From positions 124,001 to 188,000 of the forward strand of contig NZ_JAJNOC010000004.1 of assembly GCF_021044825.1 (NCBI RefSeq): a stretch of 64,000 nucleotides of DNA, in the 5' to 3' direction. This document shows, one piece after another, positions 18,476 to 28,315 of the stretch; the first letter of the stretch is position 1; each line of letters begins with the position of its first letter. Under the pieces are notes generated by a model. That model ran no database searches. It was given only the letters and a program-made list of their open reading frames with translations, and was not told the DNA's origin. The position numbers and the translations under genes are program-made. Origin of the DNA: Massilia phyllostachyos. GTDB taxonomy: Bacteria > Pseudomonadota > Gammaproteobacteria > Burkholderiales > Burkholderiaceae_D.

Positions 18476-19029
18476 TGGGTTTCGTGGGACACGGTTTCAA
18501 ACGGGCGGCGCTGGCCGCGGTGATCGGCTTCGCGGCGGTTGGCTGCGCACAGGCGGAAGGCGAACAGCCGCAGAAGGCGGCGGTCGCGCAGGCGCCGCTC
18601 GACCGGATCATGGCGTCGCTGATCGACTACAAGGCCTTCCGCATGAACAGCGACAGCTTCGACAAGCTGGTGACGCCGGATTGCAAGCGTACCGACCGCC
18701 AGAAGGACGAGCATGGCGTGGATGCGGAGTACAGCTGCGACCCGAAGACCGGGATCACGGAAATGAAGATCAGCACGCGCGAGGGCGCCACGCCTGCGAA
18801 GAATTACGTGATGTATATCCAGCTGTTCCTGAAGCCCGACCGCTTCAATCCGCTCAAGTCGCAGATCCAGGGCAAACTCGGCAAGCCGAAGAAGAGCGGC
18901 AAGGACTTCGTGCGCTATGAGTACAGCGGCGACAAGGAACTGAGCAAGCTGGGCACGCCGGTGATCAGCCTGTCCCGCGAGGACGAGCAGACCGTGGGCT
19001 TCGCAGTGGCGCTGGAGCAGGGGCCGTGA
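18472..19029 (+). CDS. Small exported protein of the T6SS cassette, function unknown
   Basis: A 185-residue protein whose start overlaps the hydrolase stop by 4 bases (ATGA), so the two are translationally coupled. The N terminus has a signal segment ending AAVGCAQAEG; the Cys at this position could be a lipobox, although the residue three before it is Ala. The rest is polar and lysine-rich with an even pattern of strands (FVRYEYSGDKE, PVISLSREDEQ). I do not recognise the family. Its position right after a wall-degrading effector suggests a second immunity protein, perhaps against the M23 domain; this is inference only. Confidence 0.6.
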   Translation: MMGFVGHGFKRAALAAVIGFAAVGCAQAEGEQPQKAAVAQAPLDRIMASLIDYKAFRMNSDSFDKLVTPDCKRTDRQKDEHGVDAEYSCDPKTGITEMKISTREGATPAKNYVMYIQLFLKPDRFNPLKSQIQGKLGKPKKSGKDFVRYEYSGDKELSKLGTPVISLSREDEQTVGFAVALEQGP

Positions 19030-19117
19030 GCATGTGAAGGATGAGGCCCTGTTCGGCAAGAAATTGCCGAGTCGGGCATCATGGCGGGTCCTTTACTTCA
19101 CATGGAAAGAAATCCGT

Positions 19118-19756
19118 ATGTCCGATCTCCTGCAAACCCTGCAGTGGCGTTACGCCACCAAAAAAATGGATCCGGCCAAAAAGGTCGCCAGGGAGACGAT
19201 CGACCGCATCCTCGAAGCGGTGCGCCTGACCGCCAGTTCCAGCGGCCTGCAACAGTATGAGATGTTTGTGGTCACCAACGACGCCGTGCGTGAACAGATC
19301 AAGGCGCATGCCTGGAACCAGTCCCAGGTGACCGATTGCTCGCACCTGCTCGTGTTCGCCGCGTGGGACAACTATACGGCCGAGCGCATCAATGCGATGT
19401 TCGACCTGGTGAATACCGAGCGCGGCTTCAGGAACGAAGGTTGGGAAGCCTATCGCCAGCAGCTGCTGTCGACCTATCCGCAGCGCGACGCCCAGACCAA
19501 TTTCGAGCACGCCGCACGCCAGGCCTACATCGGCCTGGGCAGCGCGCTGATCGCCGCCGCCGAAGAGAAGGTGGATGCGACGCCGATGGAAGGCTTCGAC
19601 CCAGGCAAGGTCGACGAGATCCTGAAGCTGCGCGAACGCGGCTTGCGTTCGGTGGTCCTCCTGCCGCTCGGCTATCGCGCGGATGAGGGTGACTGGCTGG
19701 TCAACCTGAAGAAAGTGCGCCGTCCGATTTCGCAGTTCGTCACCGAGGTGGCGTAA
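19118..19756 (+). CDS. NAD(P)H-dependent nitroreductase-family oxidoreductase
   Basis: A cytoplasmic FMN enzyme of the NfsB/dihydropteridine-reductase branch, 212 residues. Family marks are the opening LQWRYATKKMDP, the FMN-contacting SSSGLQQYEMF stretch and the late LRSVVLLPLGYR. The start at 19118 (MSDLLQ) fits the family N terminus; the frame extends upstream to 19034, but that part is not family-like. Likely reactions are two-electron reductions of quinones, nitroaromatics or pterins; the natural substrate is not known. A hairpin with U-run follows the gene. Confidence 0.85.
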   Translation: MSDLLQTLQWRYATKKMDPAKKVARETIDRILEAVRLTASSSGLQQYEMFVVTNDAVREQIKAHAWNQSQVTDCSHLLVFAAWDNYTAERINAMFDLVNTERGFRNEGWEAYRQQLLSTYPQRDAQTNFEHAARQAYIGLGSALIAAAEEKVDATPMEGFDPGKVDEILKLRERGLRSVVLLPLGYRADEGDWLVNLKKVRRPISQFVTEVA

Positions 19757-19853
19757 GACACAGCAGCTTGACCTGCGCCCCGGCCAAGGGGGACGCCTAG
19801 TCCCGGGGCGACGGTCTTGCTGCTGCCGTGGCTGACCCAGGCTCGCGGAAATG

Positions 19854-19892
19854 AAAAAAGCCAGACCGATTTGCATCGTGTCTGGCTTTTCG
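19854..19892. terminator. Bidirectional terminator between nitroreductase and tRNA-Pro
   Basis: An 11-base stem AAAAGCCAGAC (19856-19866) pairs with GTCTGGCTTTT (19880-19890) around a 13-base loop, with T-runs on both strands. It can stop the nitroreductase transcript on the plus strand and the tRNA transcript on the minus strand. Confidence 0.85.
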
Positions 19893-19898
19893 AATTCT

Positions 19899-19975
19899 TG
19901 GTCGGGGTGAGAGGATTCGAACCTCCGGCCTCTACGTCCCGAACGTAGCGCTCTACCGGGCTAAGCTACACCCCG
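19899..19975 (-). tRNA. tRNA-Pro (anticodon CGG)
   Basis: On the minus strand a full cloverleaf can be read: acceptor CGGGGTG pairing with CACCCCG, discriminator A, encoded CCA (19899-19901), T arm with GGTTCGAATCC, and the anticodon stem CTACG/CGTAG around the loop TTCGGGA, giving anticodon CGG for proline codon CCG. The length with CCA is 77 bases. Confidence 0.96.
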
Positions 19976-20029
19976 ACTGGGTTTGAGACTTCGTGACCGA
20001 AATCTCGGGAAGGCATTACTATAGTTGGC

Positions 20030-21016
20030 TCAATGGTTCCTGTCAACTGCGAAACTGCAGAGCTGCTGCAAGCTCGTCTTGTAGATGCTGTCCGGCAGGC
20101 CGCTGATCGCCTCGGCCGCGCGGCGGCCTGCGCTCTCGGCCTGGGCGCGAGTGTAATCCAGCGCGCCGCTCGACGACACCGCCGCCAGCACCGCGTCGAA
20201 CTGCGCTTCGTCGCCGTGCTCGATGCAGCTGCGCACCAGCTGGCGCTGTTCCGGCGTGCCGTTTTCCATCAGCCAGATCAGGGGCAGGGTGGGTTTGCCT
20301 TCGCGCAGGTCGTCGCCCAGGTTCTTGCCAATCTCGGCGGCATCGCCGGCGTAGTCCAGCACGTCGTCGATCAGCTGGAACGCGGTGCCCAGCGAGCGGC
20401 CGTATTCGCCGGCCGCCTCGATCTGTTCGTCGGTCGCGCCGCCGACCAGGGCGCCGAGTTCGGCGGCCGCTTCGAACAGCTTGGCGGTCTTCGAGCGGAT
20501 CACCTTCAGGTAGCTTTCGTGGGTGACGTCCGGGTCGTGCATGTTCAGCAGCTGCAGCACTTCGCCTTCGGCGATCACGTTGGTGGCGTCGGACAGGATG
20601 CGCATCACGCGCATATTGTCGAGGCTGACCATCATCTGGAACGAGCGCGAATACAAGAAGTCGCCGACCAGCACCGAGGCCGCGTTGCCGAACAGGGCGT
20701 TGGCGGTCTGGCGGCCGCGGCGCATCGAGGACTCATCGACCACGTCGTCGTGCAGCAGGGTCGCGGTGTGGATGAACTCGACCACCGCCGCCAGTTCGTG
20801 GTGCGCCGTGCCCTTGTAGCCGTAGGCATTGGCCAGCAGCAGCACCAGCACAGGACGGATCCGCTTGCCGCCCGCGCTGATGATGTACTCGGCAATCTGG
20901 TTCACCAGGCTGACTTCCGAGTGCAGCCGCTGCCGGATCACCGTGTTGACGGATTCCATGTCGGCGGCGATCGATTGGGCGATGGTGTTCTGGGCGTTTT
21001 GGGTAGCGGCTGACAA
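20030..21016 (-). CDS. ispB: Octaprenyl diphosphate synthase
   Basis: Long-chain trans-prenyl diphosphate synthase that builds the ubiquinone side chain from isopentenyl diphosphate; 328 residues, all-helical. Both Asp-rich motifs are present: LHDDVVDES (first) and LIDDVLDY (second), plus GGKRIRP in the substrate-binding region. It is divergent from rplU, as in E. coli and many proteobacteria, which supports the ispB assignment over other polyprenyl synthases. A TATAAT-type -10 lies on the minus strand at 21072-21077, about 55 bases upstream, with no clear -35. Confidence 0.93.
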   Translation of the reverse strand: MSAATQNAQNTIAQSIAADMESVNTVIRQRLHSEVSLVNQIAEYIISAGGKRIRPVLVLLLANAYGYKGTAHHELAAVVEFIHTATLLHDDVVDESSMRRGRQTANALFGNAASVLVGDFLYSRSFQMMVSLDNMRVMRILSDATNVIAEGEVLQLLNMHDPDVTHESYLKVIRSKTAKLFEAAAELGALVGGATDEQIEAAGEYGRSLGTAFQLIDDVLDYAGDAAEIGKNLGDDLREGKPTLPLIWLMENGTPEQRQLVRSCIEHGDEAQFDAVLAAVSSSGALDYTRAQAESAGRRAAEAISGLPDSIYKTSLQQLCSFAVDRNH

Positions 21017-21201
21017 GGCGAACCTGCGTTAACGGTGAATAAATACAGTGGTGTTTTGGTCAAGTGCGGGGATTATACGTCATGCAAGGGTAGGGCGTCC
21101 CACGACTGGCTGAGAGAGCGCTACCGCCAGGGCATGCCGCACACGGCGTTGGCTTTGCGCTACGCCAGCCAGGCGGCACGCTTCGGAATCGTCAAGGCAT
21201 T

Positions 21202-21230
21202 TTGACCGCTTGCCGCGACTTATGTATAAT
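21202..21230 (+). promoter_or_regulatory. Strong sigma-70 promoter of rplU-rpmA
   Basis: TTGACC (21202-21207) and TATAAT (21225-21230) are 17 bases apart, almost the full consensus. Transcription should start near 21237, leaving a leader of about 70 bases before rplU. The leader has a small GCGTC-TCT-GACGC hairpin. Confidence 0.85.
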
Positions 21231-21309
21231 CCCCTGTTCCCCGGCATCCGAACAGCTCAGCGTCTCTGACGCCGGCGGGATTCTTTTAACATTTGATGAG
21301 GTTTCAATC

Positions 21310-21621
21310 ATGTACGCGGTCATAAAAACCGGTGGCAAGCAATACAAAGTTGTCGCTGGCGAAAAACTCAAAGTAGAACAGATACCTGCTGACATTGGTT
21401 CCGAACTCACCATCGATCAAGTTCTCGCGCTCGGCGCGGGCGACAGCATCAAGTTTGGTGCTCCGCTGGTCGAAGGTGCCTCGGTCCTGGTGAAAGTTGT
21501 TTCCCACGGTCGCCACGACAAGGTCCGCATCTTCAAGATGCGCCGTCGTAAGCACTACCAGAAGCGTCAGGGCCATCGCCAGAACTTCACCGAAATCCAG
21601 GTGGTGTCGATCAACGGCTAA
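21310..21621 (+). CDS. rplU: Large-subunit ribosomal protein bL21
   Basis: Structural protein of the 50S subunit, 103 residues as usual. The opening [14 protein letters not shown] and the basic stretch [16 protein letters not shown] are diagnostic. The start at 21310 is the family start; the upstream frame is leader. It is followed 43 bases later by rpmA, the conserved pair. Confidence 0.98.
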   Translation: MYAVIKTGGKQYKVVAGEKLKVEQIPADIGSELTIDQVLALGAGDSIKFGAPLVEGASVLVKVVSHGRHDKVRIFKMRRRKHYQKRQGHRQNFTEIQVVSING

Positions 21622-21664
21622 TCGCCGTTCGATTCACCAAGTTCATTCATCAAGGAGCAAATAA

Positions 21665-21937
21665 ATGGCACACAAAAAAGGTGGCGGTACTACCCGCAAC
21701 GGCCGTGACTCAGAAAGCAAACGCCTTGGCGTGAAAGTCTACGGCGGCCAGGCGATCAGCGCCGGCGGCATCATCATCCGTCAACGCGGCACCCCGGTGC
21801 GCGCTGGCGCCAACGTCGGCACCGGCAAGGATCACACCCTGTTCGCGCTGGTCGACGGTACCGTCAAGTTCGTCAAGCAAGGCGTGGGCTCGAAGCAGTT
21901 CGTGACCGTCGTTGCTAACGAAGCAGTCGCTGCTTAA
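21665..21937 (+). CDS. rpmA: Large-subunit ribosomal protein bL27
   Basis: 50S protein whose N-terminal tail reaches the peptidyl-transferase centre; 90 residues. The start [20 protein letters not shown] is the classic N terminus, with no extra cleaved propeptide as seen in Firmicutes. A site AAGGAG lies about 10 bases upstream. Two hairpins follow before obgE. Confidence 0.98.
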   Translation: MAHKKGGGTTRNGRDSESKRLGVKVYGGQAISAGGIIIRQRGTPVRAGANVGTGKDHTLFALVDGTVKFVKQGVGSKQFVTVVANEAVAA

Positions 21938-21958
21938 TACAGCAACTGAGACGCACTC

Positions 21959-22035
21959 GCGCCGCACATGCGGCGCTTCTTTGCAAGGCGCAAGCCTTCC
22001 ATCGAAAGGCTCTGCCCACGGTAGGGCCTTTTTAG
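21959..22035 (+). terminator. Tandem hairpins between rpmA and obgE
   Basis: The first hairpin is GCGCCGC-ACAT-GCGGCGC (21959-21976) followed by TTCTTT. The second pairs 22005-22016 (AAAGGCTCTGCC) with 22020-22031 (GGTAGGGCCTTT, two or three G-T pairs) around a 3-base loop, then TTT. They probably stop or thin out transcription so that the ribosomal proteins are made in excess of ObgE. Confidence 0.7.
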
Positions 22036-23166
<1,131 letters not shown>

Positions 23167-23167
23167 G

Positions 23168-23578
23168 TTGGCCGCGGTCCTGCCAATTCGTCACCGGCTG
23201 CGTAGCCGGCTGTTGCACCTCGTCGCCACCGCCAGTTCCCTGGCGGCGCTGGCGGCATTGCTCGATCCCGATGGCATCGCGTCGGCGATGGGCCTGTTTC
23301 TCGTGGGCGTGAACGGCTACAGCCAGTTCTACGCCATCTACGTGGGCGTCCGCCTCGCTACCGCGATGCTCGCCTACCTGGCAGCCAGGCAGGGCGACCA
23401 GCCCATCCTCGGCGACCTCACCGCATTGTTCCTCCTGGCCCAGCCGGCCGGGCGTCTCGTCGCCGCTTTCGCGATCGGGCTGCCGAAGGGGGTATTATTA
23501 GCTGTTTGCGCGGTCGAGTTGGTGGCGGGACTTTCCCTGCTGGCCCTACGGCCGCGAGGAAGATTCCTGTCGCCATGA
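23168..23578 (+). CDS. DUF4345-like small membrane protein
   Basis: A 136-residue frame with four hydrophobic segments, starting at a TTG (23168) one base after the obgE stop and ending in TGA overlapping the proB start (ATGA at 23575-23578). Stretches such as [20 protein letters not shown] and [15 protein letters not shown] fit the DUF4345 pattern, but I rely on memory of the pattern. No function is known. The TTG start has no strong ribosome-binding site, so translation may be coupled to obgE. The tight fit between the two neighbours supports a real gene. Confidence 0.65.
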   Translation: MAAVLPIRHRLRSRLLHLVATASSLAALAALLDPDGIASAMGLFLVGVNGYSQFYAIYVGVRLATAMLAYLAARQGDQPILGDLTALFLLAQPAGRLVAAFAIGLPKGVLLAVCAVELVAGLSLLALRPRGRFLSP

Positions 23579-24693
23579 CCCCTGCACTCCAGCACGCCGC
23601 TCGCATCATCGTCAAGGTCGGTTCCTCCCTCGTCACCGACGAGGGCAGGGGCCTGGACCACGCCGCCATCGCCCGCTGGGCGTCCCAGATCGCCGCCCTG
23701 CGCAGCCTCGGCAAGGAGGTGGTGCTGGTCTCCTCCGGCGCCATCGCCGAAGGCATGCTGCGCCTCGGCTTCGCCAAGCGCCCGACGGATATCCACGAAC
23801 TGCAGGCCTGCGCCGCCGTGGGTCAGATGGGCCTGGCGCAGATCTACGAAAGCAGTTTTCGCAGCCACGGCACCGGCACCGCGCAGGTGCTGCTGACGCA
23901 CGCCGACCTGGCCGACCGCGAGCGCTACCTGAACGCACGTTCGACCCTGACGACCCTGCTGCGCCTGGGCGTGGTCCCGATCATCAACGAGAACGACACC
24001 GTCGTCACCGACGAAATCAAGTTCGGCGACAACGATACCCTCGGCGCCCTGGTCGCCAACCTGATCGAGGCCGATGCGCTGGTGATCCTGACCGATCAGC
24101 GCGGGCTGTTCTCCGCCGATCCGCGCAAGGATCCGCAGGCGAAGCTGATCGAGGAAGCGCAGGCCGGCGACGCCGCGCTGGAGGCGATGGCCGGCGGCGC
24201 CGGTTCCAGCCTGGGACGCGGCGGCATGCTGACCAAGGTGCTGGCCGCCAAGCGCGCCGCGCGCTCGGGCGCCCACACCATCATCGCCTGGGGCCGCGAA
24301 GAAAACGTGCTGACCCGCCTGGCCGGCGGCGAAGCGATCGGCACCCAGCTCAGCGCACCGACCGGCCGCCTGACCGCGCGCCGCCAGTGGATGATCGACC
24401 ACCTGCACACCACCGGCGAAGTCGTGATCGATGCAGGCGCGGCGCAAAAGCTCACGCGCGAAGGCAAGTCGCTGCTGCCGATCGGCGTGATCGCGGTGCG
24501 CGGCGAATTCGGACGCGGGCAGGTGATCACCTGCATCGACGAGGCCGGCACGCCGCTGGCGCGCGGGCTCACCAACTATACGAGCAGCGAAGTGCGGCGC
24601 ATCATGCGGCATTCGTCGGCGCAGATCGAGGGCATCCTCGGCTATGTCGAGGGGCCAGAGCTGGTACACCGGGATAATCTTGTGCTGCTGTAA
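23575..24693 (+). CDS. proB: Glutamate 5-kinase
   Basis: First step of proline synthesis: ATP-dependent phosphorylation of glutamate. 372 residues. The amino-acid kinase domain opens with [18 protein letters not shown] and has [19 protein letters not shown]; the C-terminal PUA domain begins near residue 275. The start at 23575 ([11 protein letters not shown]) overlaps the preceding stop. Full length with PUA, as in E. coli, so feedback inhibition by proline is likely. proA is not in the window. Confidence 0.96.
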   Translation: MTPALQHAARIIVKVGSSLVTDEGRGLDHAAIARWASQIAALRSLGKEVVLVSSGAIAEGMLRLGFAKRPTDIHELQACAAVGQMGLAQIYESSFRSHGTGTAQVLLTHADLADRERYLNARSTLTTLLRLGVVPIINENDTVVTDEIKFGDNDTLGALVANLIEADALVILTDQRGLFSADPRKDPQAKLIEEAQAGDAALEAMAGGAGSSLGRGGMLTKVLAAKRAARSGAHTIIAWGREENVLTRLAGGEAIGTQLSAPTGRLTARRQWMIDHLHTTGEVVIDAGAAQKLTREGKSLLPIGVIAVRGEFGRGQVITCIDEAGTPLARGLTNYTSSEVRRIMRHSSAQIEGILGYVEGPELVHRDNLVLL

Positions 24694-24827
24694 AGACTAC
24701 GTTGCTGCTGAGCTACATTTAATTACAAGTCGCTCCAGCGTCGTCAGTTAATTTTGCTTGTGGGATACAAAGTCCTTAGACTGGCCATGCACCGCGCATG
24801 CGCCGCGGTATTCCCAACGAGACAAAT

Positions 24828-26399
24828 ATGAAACTCAGCCGCAAACTGCCCCTTGGCTTCGCCGCCGTCACGCTCCTCGTCGCCTGCGCCGGCTTCTTCG
24901 GCATGAGCCGGATGAACCACGCGCTCGACACCTATAACGATGCCGTTACCCAGTCCGGCCACGCCCAGCGCGTCGAAGGCCTGCTGTCGCACTTCCGCCT
25001 GCAGACCCAGGAATGGAAGAACACGCTCTTGCGCGGCAAGGACGAGGAGCAGCGCGGGAAATACTGGAGCGCCTTCCAGAAAACCGAGACGGACGTCGCG
25101 AGCGAAGCGAAGGCGCTGGTCGCGGTCCTGCCGGCGGGCGAGGTGCGCGAGCTGCTCACTCGCTTCGGCGGCGAGCACGCGAAGATGGGCGAGGGCTACC
25201 GCCGCGGCTTCGCCGACTTCACCAGCGCCGGCTTCGACCCCGCCGCAGGCGACCTGGCTGTCAAGGGCATGGACCGGGCGCCTGCCGAGCTGCTGGACAA
25301 GGCCCAGAAAGCGATGTCGAAGCAGGCCGTCGCCACCGTCGCCGAGGCGGAAGCGGTCGGCAGGCAGGCTACCATCCTGAGCTACACCCTGATGCTGCTG
25401 GGCGCGGTCGTTGCCGTCGTCGCCGGCGTGCTGGTATCGCGTTCGATCACCCGCCCGCTCGAGGACGCGGTCGAGGTCGCACAGAACGTGGCCGCGGGCG
25501 ACCTGCGCACCACCATCGACGTGCGCAGCGACGACGAGACCGGCCAGCTGCTGCAGGCCCTGAAGGACATGACCGGCAGCCTGCAGACCATCGTGGCGCA
25601 GGTGCGCAACGGTTCCGAGACCATCGCCGTGGCGTCCGACGAAATCGCACAGGGCAACCTGGACCTGTCGAGCCGCACCGAGCAGCAGGCCGGCGCGATC
25701 GAGGAAACCGCCTCGTCGATGGAAGAGATGACGGCGACCGTGCAGCGCAACGCCGAGAATGCCCAGCATGCCAGCATGCTCGCGATCTCGGCCTGCGACG
25801 TGGCCAGCAAGGGCGGCCAGATGGTCGAGCAGGTGGTCACGACCATGGCCTCGATCAGCGAATCGTCGCGCAAGATCGTCGACATCATCAGCGTCATCGA
25901 CGGCATCGCCTTCCAGACCAACATCCTGGCGCTGAACGCCGCGGTCGAGGCGGCGCGCGCGGGCGAGCAGGGCCGCGGCTTCGCGGTGGTGGCGGGCGAG
26001 GTGCGCAACCTGGCGCAGCGCTCGGCCACGGCGGCCAAGGAAATCAAGGAACTGATCAACGACTCGGTGGCGCGCGTCGACACCGGCAACCAGCTGGTGG
26101 GCAAGGCCGGCGCCACCATGGGCGAAATCGTCACCAGCGTGCGTAGCGTGATGGACATCATCGCCGAGATCAGCACCGCCAGCGCCGAGCAGGGCGCGGG
26201 CATCGCGCAGATCAACATGGCGGTCGGCGAGATGGACACGACCACGCAGCAGAATGCGGCCCTGGTGGAAGAGGCGGCGGCCGCGGCGCAGTCGCTGCGT
26301 GACCAGACCGCGGCGTTGAACGAGGTGGTGGCGGTCTTCAAGCTCGAAGATGCGCGCAAGGCGCTGCCGGCGCACGCACCGAAGCTTTTGGCCGCGTAA
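24828..26399 (+). CDS. Methyl-accepting chemotaxis protein
   Basis: A transmembrane chemoreceptor, 523 residues. The N-terminal membrane segment (about 8-28) is followed by a periplasmic four-helix-bundle type sensor to about residue 185, a second membrane segment (about 187-208), a HAMP domain (SRSITRPLEDAV) and the signalling coiled coil. The hairpin tip IDGIAFQTNILALNAAVEAA and the AGEQGRGFAVVAGEVRNLAQR stretch are invariant in this family. The C terminus lacks a NWETF-type CheR tether. The ligand is unknown. The start at 24828 gives a normal signal anchor. No sigma-28 promoter was convincing. Confidence 0.94.
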   Translation: MKLSRKLPLGFAAVTLLVACAGFFGMSRMNHALDTYNDAVTQSGHAQRVEGLLSHFRLQTQEWKNTLLRGKDEEQRGKYWSAFQKTETDVASEAKALVAVLPAGEVRELLTRFGGEHAKMGEGYRRGFADFTSAGFDPAAGDLAVKGMDRAPAELLDKAQKAMSKQAVATVAEAEAVGRQATILSYTLMLLGAVVAVVAGVLVSRSITRPLEDAVEVAQNVAAGDLRTTIDVRSDDETGQLLQALKDMTGSLQTIVAQVRNGSETIAVASDEIAQGNLDLSSRTEQQAGAIEETASSMEEMTATVQRNAENAQHASMLAISACDVASKGGQMVEQVVTTMASISESSRKIVDIISVIDGIAFQTNILALNAAVEAARAGEQGRGFAVVAGEVRNLAQRSATAAKEIKELINDSVARVDTGNQLVGKAGATMGEIVTSVRSVMDIIAEISTASAEQGAGIAQINMAVGEMDTTTQQNAALVEEAAAAAQSLRDQTAALNEVVAVFKLEDARKALPAHAPKLLAA

Positions 26400-26404
26400 G
26401 ATAG

Positions 26405-26433
26405 AAAACGCGCCCGGAGTTGGCGCGTTTTTT
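26405..26433 (+). terminator. Rho-independent terminator of the chemoreceptor gene
   Basis: AAAACGCGCC (26405-26414) pairs with GGCGCGTTTT (26422-26431) around a 7-base loop, followed by further T. It lies six bases after the stop codon. Confidence 0.9.
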
Positions 26434-26450
26434 ATCTACATACGGAGCCC

Positions 26451-26810
26451 ATGAACACATCCCCACTCGCCGTCGTCCAGGCCCAGCTCGACGCCTACAA
26501 CGCCAAGGACCTCGACGCCCTGATGGCCACCTACGCGTCAGATGCGCAGCAATTCGCCATCCACGGCGCCCTGCTGGCCCAAGGCCACGCGCAAATCCGC
26601 CCGCGTTACGAGGAGCGCTTCGCGGAACCCGACCTGCGCGCACGCCTGGTCAACCGCTCGGTCATCGGTAACTTCGTCACCGACGTCGAGATCGTGACCC
26701 GCAACTTCCCGGAGGGGCGCGGCACGGTGGAGATGCTGTGCGTGTACGAAGTGGTCGACGGCCGCATCGCGCGCGCCTCGTTCGCCACCGGCGAGAAGCG
26801 CCTCGGGTGA
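26451..26810 (+). CDS. NTF2/SnoaL-like small protein
   Basis: A 119-residue cytoplasmic protein with the cone-fold pattern of the NTF2-like superfamily: an N-terminal helix VVQAQLDAYNAKDLDALMATYASDA, then strands with VEIVTRNF and VEMLCVYEVVDGRI. Members range from isomerases to non-enzymatic ligand binders, so no reaction can be assigned. It starts 17 bases after the terminator and is convergent with nth, ending five bases from it. Confidence 0.8.
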   Translation: MNTSPLAVVQAQLDAYNAKDLDALMATYASDAQQFAIHGALLAQGHAQIRPRYEERFAEPDLRARLVNRSVIGNFVTDVEIVTRNFPEGRGTVEMLCVYEVVDGRIARASFATGEKRLG

Positions 26811-26814
26811 AGCT

Positions 26815-27504
26815 TTACTTCAGTCCTGCCGCCTCGAGCGCTTCGACCTTCGGATCGAGGGTGCCGGGCGGCGCCGGCGTCTTGTCCTTGAATTCGCACA
26901 GGTCAGCGATCAGGCAGTTCCAGCACTTGGGTTTGCGCGCCACGCAGGTGTAGCGGCCGTGCAGGATCAGCCAGTGGTGGGCGTCGATCATGAAGTCCTT
27001 GGGCACGAATTTCAGGAGCTTCTGTTCGACGATGTCGACGTTCTTGCCCGGTGCGATCTTCGTGCGGTTCGACACGCGGAAGATGTGGGTGTCGACCGCC
27101 ATGGTCGGCTCCCCGAAAGCGGTATTGAGCACCACGTTCGCGGTCTTGCGGCCCACGCCCGGCAAGGCCTCCAAGGCCTCGCGCGAACGCGGCACTTCAC
27201 CGCCATGCTGCTCCACCAGGATGCGGCAGGTCGCCATCACGTTGGCGGCCTTGGTGTTGTACAGGCCGATGGTGGCGATGTAGGACTTGAGTTCATCGAG
27301 GCCCAGGTCGAGGATGGCTTGCGGCGTGTTCGCCACCGGGTACAGCTTGCGCGTGGCCTTGTTCACGCCGACGTCGGTCGACTGCGCCGACAGCAGCACC
27401 GCGATCAGCAGTTCGAAGGGCGTGGTGAATTCGAGTTCGGTGGTCGGCTTCGGGTTGGCGGTGCGGAAGCGCGTGAAGATTTCGAGGCGTTTGGCGGGGT
27501 TCAT
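26815..27504 (-). CDS. nth: Endonuclease III, base-excision repair
   Basis: DNA glycosylase/AP lyase for oxidised pyrimidines, 229 residues. The helix-hairpin-helix is LPGVGRKTANV with catalytic Lys120, the catalytic Asp138 is in VDTHIFRV, and the 4Fe-4S ligands are C187, C194, C197 and C203. All have the same numbering as in E. coli. A C-terminal tail of about 20 residues rich in Pro and Ala is extra. It follows rsxB by one base, so the two are one transcript. Confidence 0.97.
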   Translation of the reverse strand: MNPAKRLEIFTRFRTANPKPTTELEFTTPFELLIAVLLSAQSTDVGVNKATRKLYPVANTPQAILDLGLDELKSYIATIGLYNTKAANVMATCRILVEQHGGEVPRSREALEALPGVGRKTANVVLNTAFGEPTMAVDTHIFRVSNRTKIAPGKNVDIVEQKLLKFVPKDFMIDAHHWLILHGRYTCVARKPKCWNCLIADLCEFKDKTPAPPGTLDPKVEALEAAGLK

Positions 27505-27505
27505 C

Positions 27506-28183
27506 TCAGGCTTTGTCGTGAGGGTTGCCGGCGGCTTTCAGGCGCGCGCGTTCCATGGCGGCGGCGATGATGGCGCGCTTGCGCTCCTTCTCCGCGAGTT
27601 CCTCCGGCGTGTTGGTCACCTCGGCCGTCACCGCGCGCATCTTCTCCAGCGCCTTGGCGGCCAGGCGCGCATCGTTTTCTTCCTTCTCGCGACGCAGGCG
27701 CTCGGTGCGGAAGTCGTGGCGCTCGCGCGCCGCATCGGCGGCCGGCTGCGACCAGGCGGCCCAGCCGGTCTCGCCAGTCACCGGCACCATCGCGATGCAG
27801 TCGACCGGGCAGGGCGCCACGCACAGGTCGCAGCCGGTGCACAGGCTCGGCAGGATGGTGTGCATCTGCTTGGCCGCGCCCGTGATCGCATCGACCGGGC
27901 AGGCCTGGATGCACAGGGTGCAGCCGATGCACAGCGACTCGTCGATGAAGGCGACCGGACGCGGGCGCTCGACGCCGTTGGCCGGATTGATCGGGATGAC
28001 CGGGCGCCCCGTCACCGAGGACAGCCGCGCCACGCCTTCGATGCCGCCCGGCGGGCACTGGTTGATCTCCGCTTCGCCGCGCGCGATCGCCTCCGCATAC
28101 GGCCGGCATGCGGGGTAGCCGCACTTGGTGCATTGCGTCTGCGGCAGCTGGTCTTCGATCAGGTCGGCGAGGGTCTTGGTCAC
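27506..28183 (-). CDS. rsxB: RsxB/RnfB-type iron-sulfur protein
   Basis: A 225-residue electron-transfer protein. The Fe-S domain near the N terminus has CTKCGYPAC and a later CPPGG, followed by two ferredoxin clusters ([12 protein letters not shown] and [12 protein letters not shown]). The C-terminal 80 residues are charged and helical. Unlike canonical RnfB it has no N-terminal membrane helix, and no other rnf genes are present; a lone rsxB next to nth is common in betaproteobacteria. It may hand electrons to soluble partners, perhaps reducing SoxR-like or Fe-S proteins; the partner is unknown. Confidence 0.88.
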   Translation of the reverse strand: MTKTLADLIEDQLPQTQCTKCGYPACRPYAEAIARGEAEINQCPPGGIEGVARLSSVTGRPVIPINPANGVERPRPVAFIDESLCIGCTLCIQACPVDAITGAAKQMHTILPSLCTGCDLCVAPCPVDCIAMVPVTGETGWAAWSQPAADAARERHDFRTERLRREKEENDARLAAKALEKMRAVTAEVTNTPEELAEKERKRAIIAAAMERARLKAAGNPHDKA

Positions 28184-28315
28184 GGTGCGGCATTCGAACG
28201 GCGAAAGCCGACATTATCCGCCAAAACCGCAGCCACCGCGACCTGCGTGCTGGAGCGAACAGACCGGGCCGTGCGCGCGTGGTGTACTGGGGCCATCGAC
28301 AAACAGGGAGCCAAC

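Noticed and set aside
13066-19029. A complete type VI secretion gene cluster or prophage
   Set aside because: No tss sheath, baseplate, ClpV or phage structural, integrase or attachment sequences are present, only the VgrG cassette.
24694-24827. Sigma-28 flagellar promoter for the chemoreceptor
   Set aside because: No TAAA with a GCCGATAA-type partner at the right distance was found.
28184-28315. Long N-terminal extension of the RcnB-like protein
   Set aside because: The frame is open far upstream, but it runs antisense through rsxB and nth. The ATG at 28316 gives a proper signal peptide after GGGAG.
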